A stretch of DNA of 64,000 nt from Microbacterium natoriense (GCF_030816295.1 NZ_JAUSXV010000001.1:434001-498000); one strand, 5' to 3'; counted from the stretch's first letter, positions 27,840 to 37,286 are shown. The notes: generated by a model from the sequence alone, not told the origin. Program-made: numbers and translations.

Positions 27840-29644
27840 GGGAGGACTCCTTCGGGTTGCCTCGGTTCGGAAGACGCCGGCTCCATCTCCTCCAGCACGG
27901 CGTCGAACAGGGACTGCGTGTAGGGATGCTCCGGGTGCTCGAAGAGGTCGTTCACCGGTCCGGTCTCTACGATCCGTCCTGCGCGCATCACCGACACCGT
28001 GTCGCAGATGTCGGCCACCACTCCGAAGTTGTGCGTCACGAGGATCATCCCCATGTTGCGCTCGCTCTGCAGACTTCGCAGAAGGTCCAGGACATCTGCC
28101 TGCACCGTCACGTCGAGTGCGGTGGTCGGCTCATCGGCGATGAGCAGGTCCGGATCGCACGAGACGGCGCCGGCGATCAGCACGCGTTGCGCCATTCCGC
28201 CCGAGATCTGGTGCGGGTAGGCCGCGAATGTCCGCTCGGGGTTGGGAATTCCGACTCGGCGCAGCAGATCGAGAGCCCGGCGCTTCGCCTCGCCCTTCCC
28301 GATGCCGAGCTTCTGGCGCATCGGCTGCACCAGCTGACTGCCGATGGTGAAGCTCGCATCGAGGTTCGACATCGGCTCTTGCGGGATGTATGCGATCTTC
28401 AACCCGCGTAGGCCGTTCATCTTCGCGGGGCTCGCAGCAGCGAGGTCTTCGCCTTCGAATTCGATCTGACCGTGGACGATGCGGCCTCCCTCCGGCAGGA
28501 GCCGGAGAACCGCCCACGCGGTCTGCGTCTTTCCGGAACCGGACTCGCCGATCAGACCGTGCACCTCTCCGCGGTGCACCCGCAGCGAGACGTCTTCGAC
28601 GACGGTCTTCACGGTGCCGTCATCCTGCCCGTATCCGACAGCGAGGTCCTTCACATCGAGGAGGACATCCGCGTCCTCGAAGTCATGCCCAGCACCGTGG
28701 CGCACGACGGGCTCCGACGCGACGCGCGTCACGGCTTCAGGAGTGCGCCGGCTGCGGCGCTGCGGGGCGTCGCTGCGCTCCAGAGTGTCTCTCAGCCCGT
28801 TGGCGAGAAGCACGAGGCTGAGGCAGGTCAGACCGATGGCGAGGCTCGGCCAGAGCATGAGGATCGGGCTCGTGTAGAGGTTCGAGAATCCTTCGTTGAG
28901 CATGCCGCCCCAGGTCGCTAGAGACAGGTCGCCGAGCCCCAGGAACTCGAGCCCCGCTTGGATCGAGATCGCCAGGCCCATGACGAAGGCGGCTTGGACC
29001 AGCGCGGGCCCACGGACCACCGTGAGGATGTGCCGGGCGATGATGCGCCGGTCGCTGAGACCCGAGACCCGTGCGGCATCGACGTAGAGCTCATTGCGGA
29101 CCGCGCTCACTGTCGAGTAGACCAGGCGGTAGCTCGCCGGTGACAGCAGCACACCGAAGATCACCATCGATACCCAGATCGAGGGGCCGACGACGGCGCG
29201 TGCCGCAAGGAGCACGACGATTCCGGGCAGAGCCTGGATGATGCCGACGATCCAGGCGGAGGTGGCCTCGAACCACTTGCCGTAGTAGCCCGCGACGAGT
29301 CCGCTGGTGATGCCGAGGACCGACGCCACAGCGATGGCGAGCACTGCTCCGGCGATGCTGAAACGCGTCGCGGAAAGCAGACGGGAGAGCACGTCGCGCC
29401 CTGCGCTGTCGGTGCCGAGAGGGTGATCGGCGCTGATCGGGCCGAACACGGCGGCTGCCGATGCCGTATCGGGGTCGTGCGGAGCGAGTGCCGGTCCGAA
29501 GATCGCGAGGAAGGCGACCAGCAGGAGGAAGCCGAGCGCGATGGCAGGAAGCGGCTTCTTCAGGAGTCGCCACAGAGTTCGAGACGAGCGGGAAGCGATC
29601 GGCCGAGCCTCGCCGGCGATCTCGACGCCCTGGGGATCGATCAT
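27836..29644 (-). CDS. Peptide-type ABC transporter permease-ATPase fusion (DppC-DppD)
   Basis: This 602-residue protein joins two normally separate subunits. Residues 1 to about 300 are a DppC-like permease (HPLGTDSAGRDVLSRLL, an EAA-like ARVSGLSDRRIIARHIL, six hydrophobic segments). From about residue 325 it is a DppD-like ATPase with GESGSGKTQTAW, ISGGMAQRVLIAGA and LLIADEPTTALDVT. ATG 29644 overlaps the previous stop. The fusion may fix subunit stoichiometry and is known in some actinobacterial peptide importers. With the flanking sulfatases, the cargo could be a sulfated glycan or another small molecule rather than a peptide (inference). Confidence 0.9.
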   Translation of the reverse strand: MIDPQGVEIAGEARPIASRSSRTLWRLLKKPLPAIALGFLLLVAFLAIFGPALAPHDPDTASAAAVFGPISADHPLGTDSAGRDVLSRLLSATRFSIAGAVLAIAVASVLGITSGLVAGYYGKWFEATSAWIVGIIQALPGIVVLLAARAVVGPSIWVSMVIFGVLLSPASYRLVYSTVSAVRNELYVDAARVSGLSDRRIIARHILTVVRGPALVQAAFVMGLAISIQAGLEFLGLGDLSLATWGGMLNEGFSNLYTSPILMLWPSLAIGLTCLSLVLLANGLRDTLERSDAPQRRSRRTPEAVTRVASEPVVRHGAGHDFEDADVLLDVKDLAVGYGQDDGTVKTVVEDVSLRVHRGEVHGLIGESGSGKTQTAWAVLRLLPEGGRIVHGQIEFEGEDLAAASPAKMNGLRGLKIAYIPQEPMSNLDASFTIGSQLVQPMRQKLGIGKGEAKRRALDLLRRVGIPNPERTFAAYPHQISGGMAQRVLIAGAVSCDPDLLIADEPTTALDVTVQADVLDLLRSLQSERNMGMILVTHNFGVVADICDTVSVMRAGRIVETGPVNDLFEHPEHPYTQSLFDAVLEEMEPASSEPRQPEGVLP

Positions 29645-30582
29645 GACAGACGCACCTTCGGATTGAGCCACCCCTGAGCGAGGTCGACGAGGAGATTCAG
29701 GATGACCACGAGGATCGCAGTGACCACGACGAGGCCCATGACGAGAGGGATGTCCCCCTGCGAGGTGGCCGTGACCGCGACCTGCCCCATCCCGGGGATG
29801 GCGAAGATCTGCTCGATGATGACGGCGCCACCGATGAGACCGACGAACTGCACGCCGAGCACGGCGAGACCGGGCCCTGCGGCATTGCGGAGCACGTGCT
29901 GGAAGAGTACGGAGGGTGCGTTCAGGCCGCGGCTGCGCAGAGTTCTCACATAGTCGCCGCGCAGCGAATCGATCATGGACCCACGGATCTGCTGCGTGAC
30001 GCCGGCGATGCCACCGAGCGCCAGCGCCGTGATCGGAAGGGTGATCGAGCTGAGCCAGCCTGCAGGTGAGTCCGTGAACTGGACGTAGCCGGTGGGCTTG
30101 AACCATCCGAGATTCACGGCGAAGACCAGGACGAGTCCGAGAGCGACGAGAAACGCCGGGATCGCCGTCGCGAGCAGAGAGAGAACCTGCACTGCCGTAT
30201 CGATCCATCCACGGCGTGTCGCGGCGAGGGTGCCCAGGATCACCGACGCGAACGCGACGACGACGATCGCACCGAAGACGAGTGACAGTGTGACGCTCAG
30301 TCGGCTGAGGATGGCATCACTCACCGGCTGACTTGTAAACCACGACGTGCCGAGATCGCCGCGGATGAGACCGGACGCCCAGGTCAAGAACTGCTGGGTC
30401 AGGGGCTGATCGAGCCCCAGTTCCGTCGCCTTCTGCGCGACGGTCTCGGGCGAAGCATCCTCTCCGAGCATGCGGCGAGCGATGTCTCCGCCCCCGGCAT
30501 AGAGCAGGGCGAAGGCGATCACGCTGATGGCGATCACGAGGACGATGCCCGAAGCGACGCGTCGAGCGATGAACGAGAGCAT
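29641..30582 (-). CDS. Peptide-type ABC transporter permease (DppB-like)
   Basis: This 313-residue permease starts with the first membrane helix FIARRVASGIVLVIAISVIA and has the family segment GDLGTSWFTSQPVSDAILSRL, then a DppB-type loop DYVRTLRSRGLNAPSVLFQHVLR-like region near the middle. ATG 30582 is chosen because the 15 upstream residues are not membrane- or family-like. It pairs with the permease half of the downstream fusion. Confidence 0.92.
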   Translation of the reverse strand: MLSFIARRVASGIVLVIAISVIAFALLYAGGGDIARRMLGEDASPETVAQKATELGLDQPLTQQFLTWASGLIRGDLGTSWFTSQPVSDAILSRLSVTLSLVFGAIVVVAFASVILGTLAATRRGWIDTAVQVLSLLATAIPAFLVALGLVLVFAVNLGWFKPTGYVQFTDSPAGWLSSITLPITALALGGIAGVTQQIRGSMIDSLRGDYVRTLRSRGLNAPSVLFQHVLRNAAGPGLAVLGVQFVGLIGGAVIIEQIFAIPGMGQVAVTATSQGDIPLVMGLVVVTAILVVILNLLVDLAQGWLNPKVRLS

Positions 30583-30636
30583 ATGCGAGTCTTTCGAGAG
30601 GGTCGGATGGGGTCGGGCCGGCCCCATCCGACGTCG

Positions 30637-32196
30637 TCACTGCTTCGGGACGAAGTTCCAGAGGTAGGGGTAGGAGTTTCCGCTTTGGGGCTCCACCGAC
30701 GTCTTGGCATCGGTCGCGTAGTTCAAGTCCGGGCGGTACCACGGTGCGAACCAGGCTTGTTCGACGATGTACTCGTTGAGTTCCTTGGCCGCAGCCTCCG
30801 CCTCTTCCTCCGTGCCGGATTGGATCGTCGCGGCGAGCTCTGCGACGGTCGCGTCCTTGACGCGGAACGGGTTCCACCCCGAGGAAGGAAGCAGGTCGAG
30901 GGTCACCGTCTCCCATGACGTGGGCGCCGTCTTGAGCATCATGACGGTGCTGGCGTACTTCGCCGCGAGCAGGTCTGAGAGGAAGCTGGTCGGAGTGACA
31001 CCGACCTCTTCGACATTGATCCCCACATCCGACAGGTACTGCTTCACCAGCGCGTAGGTGGCCGGGGCGAAGCCGGATGATGTGGGCATCTTGAGCGTGA
31101 TGTCGCCGGCTGCGTACCCGGCTTCCGCAAGAAGCTCCTCCGCCTTCTCCGGATCGTAGGAGTAGAAGTCATCCAGATCCTTGACGTAGCCCGAGGAGTC
31201 GGGAGAGAAGATCGAGGACGTGACCTTCCCGTTGCCCTGACCGACGGACTCGAGCAGCGCCTTTCGATCGAACGCGTAGTTGATCGCCTGGCGGACACGG
31301 ACATCGGCGAGTGCGGGCTCGATGGCCCCATCGCGATCGAAGAGCAGCAACCCGAAGAAGTTCAACTGCTGGGTTTGCACAGTGAGTCCCGCCGGTTCCA
31401 GCTGCGCGATCATCGCGCTGTCCGAAACGGGCGCGCCATTGATCTGCCCGCCTTTGAGGGCGTTGAGGACCGCCGTCGGTGTGGTGTACACGTTCATGAC
31501 GACCTTCGCGTAATGCTGACTCTCCGGCGCCCAGTAGTCGGGGTTCTTCGTGAAGACGTACGCCGAGCCGACGACGGTCGCCTTCGTGTCGAGGATGTAC
31601 GGCCCGGAGCCGACCGGGTTGGTCTTCTCATCAGCCGCGTCGAAGGTCGCCGGGCTCTGCTGCAGACCCGGATTCTGCGTGAGGAACGACAGCAGCGAAG
31701 GGTTCGGAGAGTTCAACGTGAGTTCAAGCGTCGTGGCATCCACAGCCTTCGCATCAGCGAGCGTCGCCAAGTAGCCCTTCTGGGGAGAGGTCCCATCGCG
31801 GAATCGCAGCAGGTTCTGGGCTGCAGCGGATGCGTCGAACTTCGTGCCGTCGGTGAACGTCACGTCGTCGCGAAGGTTCAGGGTGAGCACCGTCATGTCG
31901 TCGTTGTACGACCAGTCCGTCGCCAACCATGGCACGACGGTGCCATCAGGCTCGGCGTGCAGGAGCGTGTCGTACACCGCCTGGAGGTAGGGCGATTCGT
32001 TGGACCAGGGAGCGTTGTTCGCGGCGAACGTCGTAGACGCGACGATCGTCCCGATAGTCAGTGTTCCCGTTCCCTGGGTGGACTCTGCGCTCGATTCATC
32101 CGAGTCCGGCCCTGCGCCGGCGCAGCCGGACAGTGCGAGTGCTGTGATCGCCATCGCCGACACAAGCGCGGCGATGCGTTTCTTGAAAGTAAACAT
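30637..32196 (-). CDS. Peptide-type ABC transporter substrate-binding lipoprotein
   Basis: This 519-residue family-5 solute-binding protein has a lipoprotein signal with lipobox LALSGC (Cys25) and typical body motifs: LRDDVTFTDGTKFDASAAAQ, NPVGSGPYIL and VRQAINYAFDRKALLE. It is the first gene of the transport operon, downstream of the PadR palindrome, and would capture the cargo at the outer membrane face. Confidence 0.93.
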   Translation of the reverse strand: MFTFKKRIAALVSAMAITALALSGCAGAGPDSDESSAESTQGTGTLTIGTIVASTTFAANNAPWSNESPYLQAVYDTLLHAEPDGTVVPWLATDWSYNDDMTVLTLNLRDDVTFTDGTKFDASAAAQNLLRFRDGTSPQKGYLATLADAKAVDATTLELTLNSPNPSLLSFLTQNPGLQQSPATFDAADEKTNPVGSGPYILDTKATVVGSAYVFTKNPDYWAPESQHYAKVVMNVYTTPTAVLNALKGGQINGAPVSDSAMIAQLEPAGLTVQTQQLNFFGLLLFDRDGAIEPALADVRVRQAINYAFDRKALLESVGQGNGKVTSSIFSPDSSGYVKDLDDFYSYDPEKAEELLAEAGYAAGDITLKMPTSSGFAPATYALVKQYLSDVGINVEEVGVTPTSFLSDLLAAKYASTVMMLKTAPTSWETVTLDLLPSSGWNPFRVKDATVAELAATIQSGTEEEAEAAAKELNEYIVEQAWFAPWYRPDLNYATDAKTSVEPQSGNSYPYLWNFVPKQ

Positions 32197-32249
32197 CGAT
32201 GTCTCTTCCGGTGCGTGAGGTCCACCATGGACCGTCCTTTGCGGTGACG

Positions 32250-32278
32250 CTAACAGGAATCCGACGAGTATTCAACAA
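32250..32278 (-). promoter_or_regulatory. Candidate promoter of the transporter/sulfatase operon
   Basis: On the minus strand TTGTTG (32273-32278) and TGTTAG (32250-32255) are separated by 17 bases. They lie 54 bases before the substrate-binding-protein start. The -35 hexamer is inside the left arm of the PadR-region palindrome. Confidence 0.45.
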
Positions 32279-32310
32279 ATCGAATAGAAATGATTTGATT
32301 TGTTGAATAC
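32268..32310. promoter_or_regulatory. Operator-like 14-bp perfect inverted repeat
   Basis: GTATTCAACAAATC at 32268-32281 is repeated in reverse at 32297-32310 with a 15-base AT-rich spacer. It is centred between the divergent substrate-binding-protein and PadR genes, about 70 bases from each. It is a strong candidate PadR binding site controlling both directions. Confidence 0.7.
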
Positions 32311-32375
32311 TTGGATGAACGCGCTCCAGGAGATCTACGCTGGTCTCAACAGCGAAGCTGACCGATTGGACTCGC

Positions 32376-32972
32376 ATGAAGCTCGAGCACCTGCTTCTGG
32401 GCATCCTGCTCATCAAGCCGCGAACTGGTTACGAGATCAGTCGCTACATGGAGATGGAAGGCGTGTTCATGCGCCCCCGCACCCACATGAGCCAGGTGTA
32501 CCGCTCTCTGGCGCAGATGGCCGAACGCGGCTGGGTGAGCTTCGCCGTCAGTACCCGCCCCGGTGCGCAAGACGCCAAGATCTATCGGACGACGCCGGTA
32601 GGCCGCGACGTGTTCATGTCCTGGTTGACGAGCGACTACCGTCCGACTCTTGAAGCAGTGAACTACGAGTTCCGAGCCCGGATGTTCTTCTCCGGGTTCC
32701 TCGGCCCCGACGCCCTGCTCGCCTTGATCGAGATCGAGATCGACGCCAGGAAGAGGCAGATCAGCAAGTACCGCTACCGCGATCGGACCATCGAAGCAGA
32801 CCCGGACTCGTCGTTCGACATCGAACTGGTGACACTGGTGGAGGACCACCACCACGAGGGGGGCACGGCGGCGATGGATGTGATGATCGGGCGCCTCGAG
32901 AAACTTCACGAGTTGATCACCGAGCACGCTCGACGGGGGGAGGCCACGGATGCCGGAAACCAGAGATCCTGA
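32376..32972 (+). CDS. PadR family transcriptional regulator
   Basis: This 198-residue regulator has the PadR winged helix at its N-terminus (LEHLLLGILLIKPRTGYEIS, then HMSQVYRSLAQMAERGWVS) and a Vir-type C-terminal dimerisation helix region. It overlaps the downstream sulfatase-maturase gene by 23 bases and is divergent from the importer. It therefore probably represses the transporter/sulfatase operon and its own maturase until a substrate is sensed. Confidence 0.92.
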   Translation: MKLEHLLLGILLIKPRTGYEISRYMEMEGVFMRPRTHMSQVYRSLAQMAERGWVSFAVSTRPGAQDAKIYRTTPVGRDVFMSWLTSDYRPTLEAVNYEFRARMFFSGFLGPDALLALIEIEIDARKRQISKYRYRDRTIEADPDSSFDIELVTLVEDHHHEGGTAAMDVMIGRLEKLHELITEHARRGEATDAGNQRS

Positions 32973-33981
32973 CTCAGGCGTGCAAATGCTGCCCCTCGTC
33001 GGCGCGACGTCCCCTGCCGGCGGTGAGGCCCTCTGCAGCGGCGGGTGCAGTTGCGGCATGCCCGGCCGCGCCCAGTTCGAAGCGTCCGGATCGGCGCCGT
33101 CAGCAGGGTCTCCCGCCACGGCTGGTTCGCATTCGATCGCGCAGGTTCATGTCCCGAGCGGCGCCTTCACCATGGGCGACTCTTCAGGCGACGAGAATCG
33201 TGGCGACGGCGAAACGCCGTTGCATCGGGTTGAAATCGAGGCCTTCGACATCGATGCGACGACGGTGACGAACGACGACTTCGCGCGCTTCGTCGCCGAG
33301 ACGCGGTATGAGACGGAGGCCGAGACGTGGGGCTTCTCTGCAGTCTTCCATCTCGCGGTGTCGGCGCCTGAGGATGACATCATGGGCCCCGCCGCCGGTA
33401 CCCCATGGTGGCTCGGTGTACGAGGCGCTGACTGGGCCCACCCCGACGGACGGAACTCGAGCGTGGAGGGGCGGGGAGACCATCCTGTCGTGCACATCAG
33501 CTGGAACGACGCGACCGCGTACTGCGAGTGGGCCGGGCGCCGACTGCCCACCGAAGCCGAGTGGGAGTACGCGGCGCGCGGCGGAATCGCCGACGCGAAG
33601 TATCCGTGGGGCGACCAGGAGGTCGACGACGGCGGCTGGCGCGCGAACATCTTCCAGGGCGAGTTCCCCCGACGCAACACCGGGGAAGACGGCTGGCTCA
33701 CGACCGCGCCCGTCCGCACCTTCGAGCCCAATGGATACGGCCTCTGGCAGCCGGTCGGCAACGTCTGGGAATGGTGCGCCGACTGGTTCGATCCTCGGTA
33801 CTACGCGTCGTCGCCGGTGAGAGATCCGCAGGGTCCGCCACGTGGTGCCGCACGGGTTCTACGCGGTGGGAGCTATCTCTGCCACATCTCCTACTGCAAC
33901 AGGTACCGCAATTCGGCACGATCGTCGAACACACCGGATTCGTCCATGGGCAATGCCGGATTCCGGACGGTCGCCCTATGA
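32950..33981 (+). CDS. Formylglycine-generating enzyme (sulfatase-modifying factor)
   Basis: This 343-residue FGE-sulfatase family protein (PF03781) converts the sulfatase active-site Cys to formylglycine. Visible motifs are VPSGAFTMGD, FARFVAETRYETEAETWGFS, HPVVHISWNDATAYCEWAGR, RLPTEAEWEYAARGG and the C-terminal GGSYLCHISYCNRYR, which holds the paired catalytic cysteines. A Cys-rich N-terminal stretch (CSGGCSCG) is unusual. It is translationally linked to PadR and faces the three sulfatases it should activate, all of which have Cys-type motifs. Confidence 0.95.
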   Translation: MPETRDPDSGVQMLPLVGATSPAGGEALCSGGCSCGMPGRAQFEASGSAPSAGSPATAGSHSIAQVHVPSGAFTMGDSSGDENRGDGETPLHRVEIEAFDIDATTVTNDDFARFVAETRYETEAETWGFSAVFHLAVSAPEDDIMGPAAGTPWWLGVRGADWAHPDGRNSSVEGRGDHPVVHISWNDATAYCEWAGRRLPTEAEWEYAARGGIADAKYPWGDQEVDDGGWRANIFQGEFPRRNTGEDGWLTTAPVRTFEPNGYGLWQPVGNVWEWCADWFDPRYYASSPVRDPQGPPRGAARVLRGGSYLCHISYCNRYRNSARSSNTPDSSMGNAGFRTVAL

Positions 33982-34341
33982 GCCGGCCCCGGTTCCCCCG
34001 ATCGGTCTTTCGAACGCGGAACCGAACCTGACGCTCGTTTCACGCTGGCCAACGAGCGCACGTTCCTCGCATGGATCCGGACCTCGCTCGCCCTCGTCGC
34101 CGGCGGAGTGGCGCTCGAAGTCCTCGGGCTGGATCTGAACTCCGCGTTCCGACTGAGCGCCGCCCTGGTCCTGGTCACAGCAGGCGTGCTCACCCCGGCC
34201 ATGGCCTGGTGGGGATGGGCGGCCACCGAGCGTGCGCTGCGCCTGCACGTACCGCTGCCCGCGTCTCGCATGGCTCCGCTGCTCGGGCTCGCGGTGACAG
34301 GTGCCGGCGTGCTGATCCTCCTTGCGATCCTGGTGCCATGA
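33978..34341 (+). pseudogene. DUF202 (YidH-like) membrane protein, frame broken
   Basis: The ATG at 33978 overlaps the maturase stop and begins MSRPRFPRSVF, typical of actinobacterial DUF202 proteins. The remainder (ERGTEPDARFTLANERTFLA and two or three hydrophobic helices to 34341) is in another frame. Removing one T from the TTT at 34008-34010 restores a continuous protein of about 120 residues. DUF202 proteins are small inner-membrane proteins of unknown function. The single-base break may be a sequencing insertion. Confidence 0.75.
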
Positions 34342-34688
34342 CGCAGCTCTTCGATCCGGGACTGCAGCCGGAGCGGACGGAGCTCGCTTGGCGACGCACC
34401 GCTCTCGCCTTCGCCGTGGGGTCGCTCGTCGCGTTGCGGCTGCTGCCGGCGGCCTTCGAGAACGGATGGTGGTCACTCGCCGGAGTGGCCGGGCTCGCTG
34501 CATCCGCACTGGTGTGGGTCATGGCGCGAAGCCGCAGCCGTGCCGTGAACTCGGTGCTCGCCGCCGACGGAGACCATGCATCGATGCCCGGAGCCGGGGT
34601 GCTCACGACCCTGATGGGGCTCGCGATCGCCGCGGGTCTGGCCGGGGTCGCGATCGTTGTCGCGGTCTCCCTTCCCTCGCTCTTCTGA
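34338..34688 (+). CDS. DUF202 domain-containing membrane protein
   Basis: This 116-residue protein starts at an ATG overlapping the previous stop. It has LQPERTELAWRRTALAFAVG, the DUF202 hallmark, followed by three hydrophobic segments. It forms a tandem pair with the preceding DUF202 gene, an arrangement common in Actinobacteria. Its function is unknown. Confidence 0.88.
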   Translation: MTQLFDPGLQPERTELAWRRTALAFAVGSLVALRLLPAAFENGWWSLAGVAGLAASALVWVMARSRSRAVNSVLAADGDHASMPGAGVLTTLMGLAIAAGLAGVAIVVAVSLPSLF

Positions 34689-34727
34689 CGGGGAGATGAC
34701 AAACGATGAGCGAGAGAGCGGACCACG

Positions 34728-35888
34728 ATGAACCGAACAGCGAGACCCCGACCGATCTCACGCCGCAAACGTGTGCTCGCCTGGATCGGCGCGAGTGCGG
34801 CTCTCCTGCTGCTGGCAGGAATCGCCGTCGGGGGCGTGCTGCTGTGGAGGGCGTCGGACCTTCTCGTGAAGCCTGTGGACACCCAACCCCTCGGCACGAG
34901 CATCGTCGAGGCCACCGCCGACACGGTGACGCTTCCGGCGGAAGCAGCAGCGACATCGCCAGGCGTGTTCGGGCTCGACTGGGAGTGCGGCGACGATATC
35001 TGCCACGGGCTGGTCGGGGAGATCCTCGAACTGTCCGATGAGCAGGTGACCCGTGTTCTCGACGCGTCGTCGGTTCCGCCGGTGGGGGCCAAAGCGAAGG
35101 TCTCAGTCACGGTGTACGACGAAGACCCGAAGGCGGCTCTGAACCTTGATTTCGAGGAGGTCCACTACTCCTCCGAGTGCGGGCCCATGCCCGCATGGTT
35201 CGTACCCTCGACCGGGTCGGTCTGGGTGATCCAGGTCCACGGTCTGGGCGCAGGACGTGCCGCCGGTCTTCGTTCCATGCCGGCTCTCACCGGGGCGGGC
35301 CACCCGGTTCTCGACATCACCTACCGCAATGACCCGGGTGCGCCGGGCGATGAGAACGGCGGTCGCCAACTCGGAGTGGCGGAATGGCGCGATCTCGAAG
35401 CCGCAGTGCAGTACGCGCTCGACAACGGGGCGAGTGGCGTGGTGCTGTTCGGCTTCTCGATGGGAGGCGCGGTGGTCGAGCAGTACCTGAATCGCGCGGC
35501 GGACACGACCGCCGTCCGTGGCGTGATCCTCGATTCACCGGCACTGGACTTCGATGCCGCTCTCGACCACGTCGTCGCAGGCTTGGGCCTCCCGGGCTGG
35601 ATCGCTCCGATCGAGCGGGCTATCGTCGAAAGCCGATCCGGCGTTGCGTTCGCCGACGCGGATTCGCTGGCACAGAATCTGGCGAACGGCGGGCCCCGAC
35701 AGCCGGTGCTGATCTTCCACGGAACACGAGATTCCATCATCCCCTTGGCCTCCAGCGAGGAATTCGCACAGGCCTGGCCCGACGAGGTCGAACTGGTCGT
35801 GGTCGACGACGCCATCCACACCGGGGCATGGAACACCGACCGGGATCGATACGAGACTCATATGCTCGCGTTCCTGGCCCGGCTCTAG
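34728..35888 (+). CDS. Alpha/beta hydrolase, membrane-anchored
   Basis: This 386-residue protein has an N-terminal membrane anchor (VLAWIGASAALLLLAGIAVG) and then an extracytoplasmic alpha/beta-hydrolase domain. The nucleophile elbow is GFSMGG, the acid Asp lies in FHGTRDSIIP, and the catalytic His is in DAIHTGAWN. An oxyanion region VIQVHGLGAGR is also visible. It probably acts as an esterase or peptidase at the cell surface. No strong ribosome-binding site is seen, so the start is moderately certain. Confidence 0.87.
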   Translation: MNRTARPRPISRRKRVLAWIGASAALLLLAGIAVGGVLLWRASDLLVKPVDTQPLGTSIVEATADTVTLPAEAAATSPGVFGLDWECGDDICHGLVGEILELSDEQVTRVLDASSVPPVGAKAKVSVTVYDEDPKAALNLDFEEVHYSSECGPMPAWFVPSTGSVWVIQVHGLGAGRAAGLRSMPALTGAGHPVLDITYRNDPGAPGDENGGRQLGVAEWRDLEAAVQYALDNGASGVVLFGFSMGGAVVEQYLNRAADTTAVRGVILDSPALDFDAALDHVVAGLGLPGWIAPIERAIVESRSGVAFADADSLAQNLANGGPRQPVLIFHGTRDSIIPLASSEEFAQAWPDEVELVVVDDAIHTGAWNTDRDRYETHMLAFLARL

Positions 35889-35894
35889 CGGGCG

Positions 35895-37199
35895 TCACCT
35901 CACCCCTCGGATGCGATAGACGGCGAGACCACCCGCCAGCGCGATGACTGCGCCGAGGAGGTACCAGACGCTGTATCCGCCGATCGCGGTGACGCTGCCC
36001 ACGGCGATCACGAACGGGGCGATGGCCGGGCCGACCGACTGCGGAAGGCTCGAGGCGAGACTGAGCAGTCCCAGGTCTCGCGCACGCTCCCGCGCATTCG
36101 GGAGCACCTGAGTACTGAGCGCCTGATCGACGGCGGTGAACGCCCCGAGCCCGAGCCCGACGACTCCCTGACCGATCAGCACGATGCCGAGCAAGGGCGC
36201 GAGTGCCAACAGGACGAGCCCGAGAGCCATCACTGCACCCGCAAGAGCGACGAACGGACGTCGTCGGCCGATTCGGTCAGACAGCGCTCCCCCGATCGGA
36301 GCAGAGATGCACAGGCAGACGACCGAGACGAGATTGGAGAGCAGGACCGCGTGCGCGGTCTCCGCTTCGGTGTAGCCGAGCTTCTCACTGAGGAAGAACG
36401 GAAAGAACGTGGAGATGCCGGCGTAGCCGAACATCACGAGGAAGCGCACCACCATCGCCCAGGTGAAGTCGGGGTTCTTGCGTGGGTCGAATGCGAACGA
36501 ACCCACGACATCGCGGACCCGGAATCGCGGCGTCTCTCCGATAAGAGGCGGATCATCCAGCTTCAGGCAGAGAGGAAGAGCGAACACGACGGCGAGGAGC
36601 CCCGGCACGAGGAAGCGCAGGAAGTCGTTCGGGATGAGCGCGGCGATGACGCTGCCGGCCAGAATCGCCATCGGCACGGCGACCCCCGCGATTCCCGATA
36701 CCCGTCCGAGTCGGTGGTGGGGCACGTTGTCCGGAACCAGCGCTGCGACGGCAGTGGCAGCGACGCCGAAGCTCGCCTGCACGACGCACCATGTCGCAAG
36801 AACCAAGGGAACGGTCTCCGCAAGCCCCAGTAGACCGAGTCCGACGGTTCCGGCGAGTACACCGCCGACGATCCAGGGTCGGCGGCGACCGAATCGAGAC
36901 CGAGTCCGGTCCGAAAGCCTCCCGGTGAGGGGATGGATGAGGAGCGCGACGAGTGCACCGCTGCCGGTGACGAGACCGATGGCGCCGGTGGCAGCTGGGA
37001 CAGACCCCGTGATGTGCTGCAGCTTGAAGGCGAGGGAGAACATGACCGGGGCCATGATGGCGATGTAGATCCCGAAGTTCGCCAGCACGTACAGCGTGAT
37101 GAACCCTCGAGGCTCCCGATCGACCGAACCGATGCCGTGCCCGGGTTTCGCATCCGCGTGGACGCTCACCGGGGGTGAGCCGAACGATGGCTGTGTCAT
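35895..37199 (-). CDS. MFS transporter
   Basis: This 434-residue permease has 12 predicted membrane segments and the MFS loop motif GRLSDRTRSRFGRRRPWIVGG, repeated in the second half as GGALSDRIGRRRPF. That pattern is typical of GPH-like or drug:H+ antiporters. ATG 37199 has an AGGAAGG site; 11 upstream residues in frame are excluded. It is divergent from the tandem TetR gene and is likely controlled by it. Confidence 0.9.
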   Translation of the reverse strand: MTQPSFGSPPVSVHADAKPGHGIGSVDREPRGFITLYVLANFGIYIAIMAPVMFSLAFKLQHITGSVPAATGAIGLVTGSGALVALLIHPLTGRLSDRTRSRFGRRRPWIVGGVLAGTVGLGLLGLAETVPLVLATWCVVQASFGVAATAVAALVPDNVPHHRLGRVSGIAGVAVPMAILAGSVIAALIPNDFLRFLVPGLLAVVFALPLCLKLDDPPLIGETPRFRVRDVVGSFAFDPRKNPDFTWAMVVRFLVMFGYAGISTFFPFFLSEKLGYTEAETAHAVLLSNLVSVVCLCISAPIGGALSDRIGRRRPFVALAGAVMALGLVLLALAPLLGIVLIGQGVVGLGLGAFTAVDQALSTQVLPNARERARDLGLLSLASSLPQSVGPAIAPFVIAVGSVTAIGGYSVWYLLGAVIALAGGLAVYRIRGVR

Positions 37200-37253
37200 T
37201 GCGCGCCTTCCTGTCGTCATTGACCTGCGCACACACTATCCCCAATCCGGACC

Positions 37254-37286
37254 ACGTGGTAACAATTATTCGAGATCTCGGTTACT
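37254..37286. promoter_or_regulatory. Candidate TetR operator region
   Basis: The MFS/TetR intergenic region holds a palindrome CGAGATCTCG (37271-37280) inside a wider GTAAC-17-GTTAC repeat, and CCACGTGG just upstream at about 37252-37259. These are candidate sites for the divergent regulator; which one is used cannot be told from sequence alone. Confidence 0.4.
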
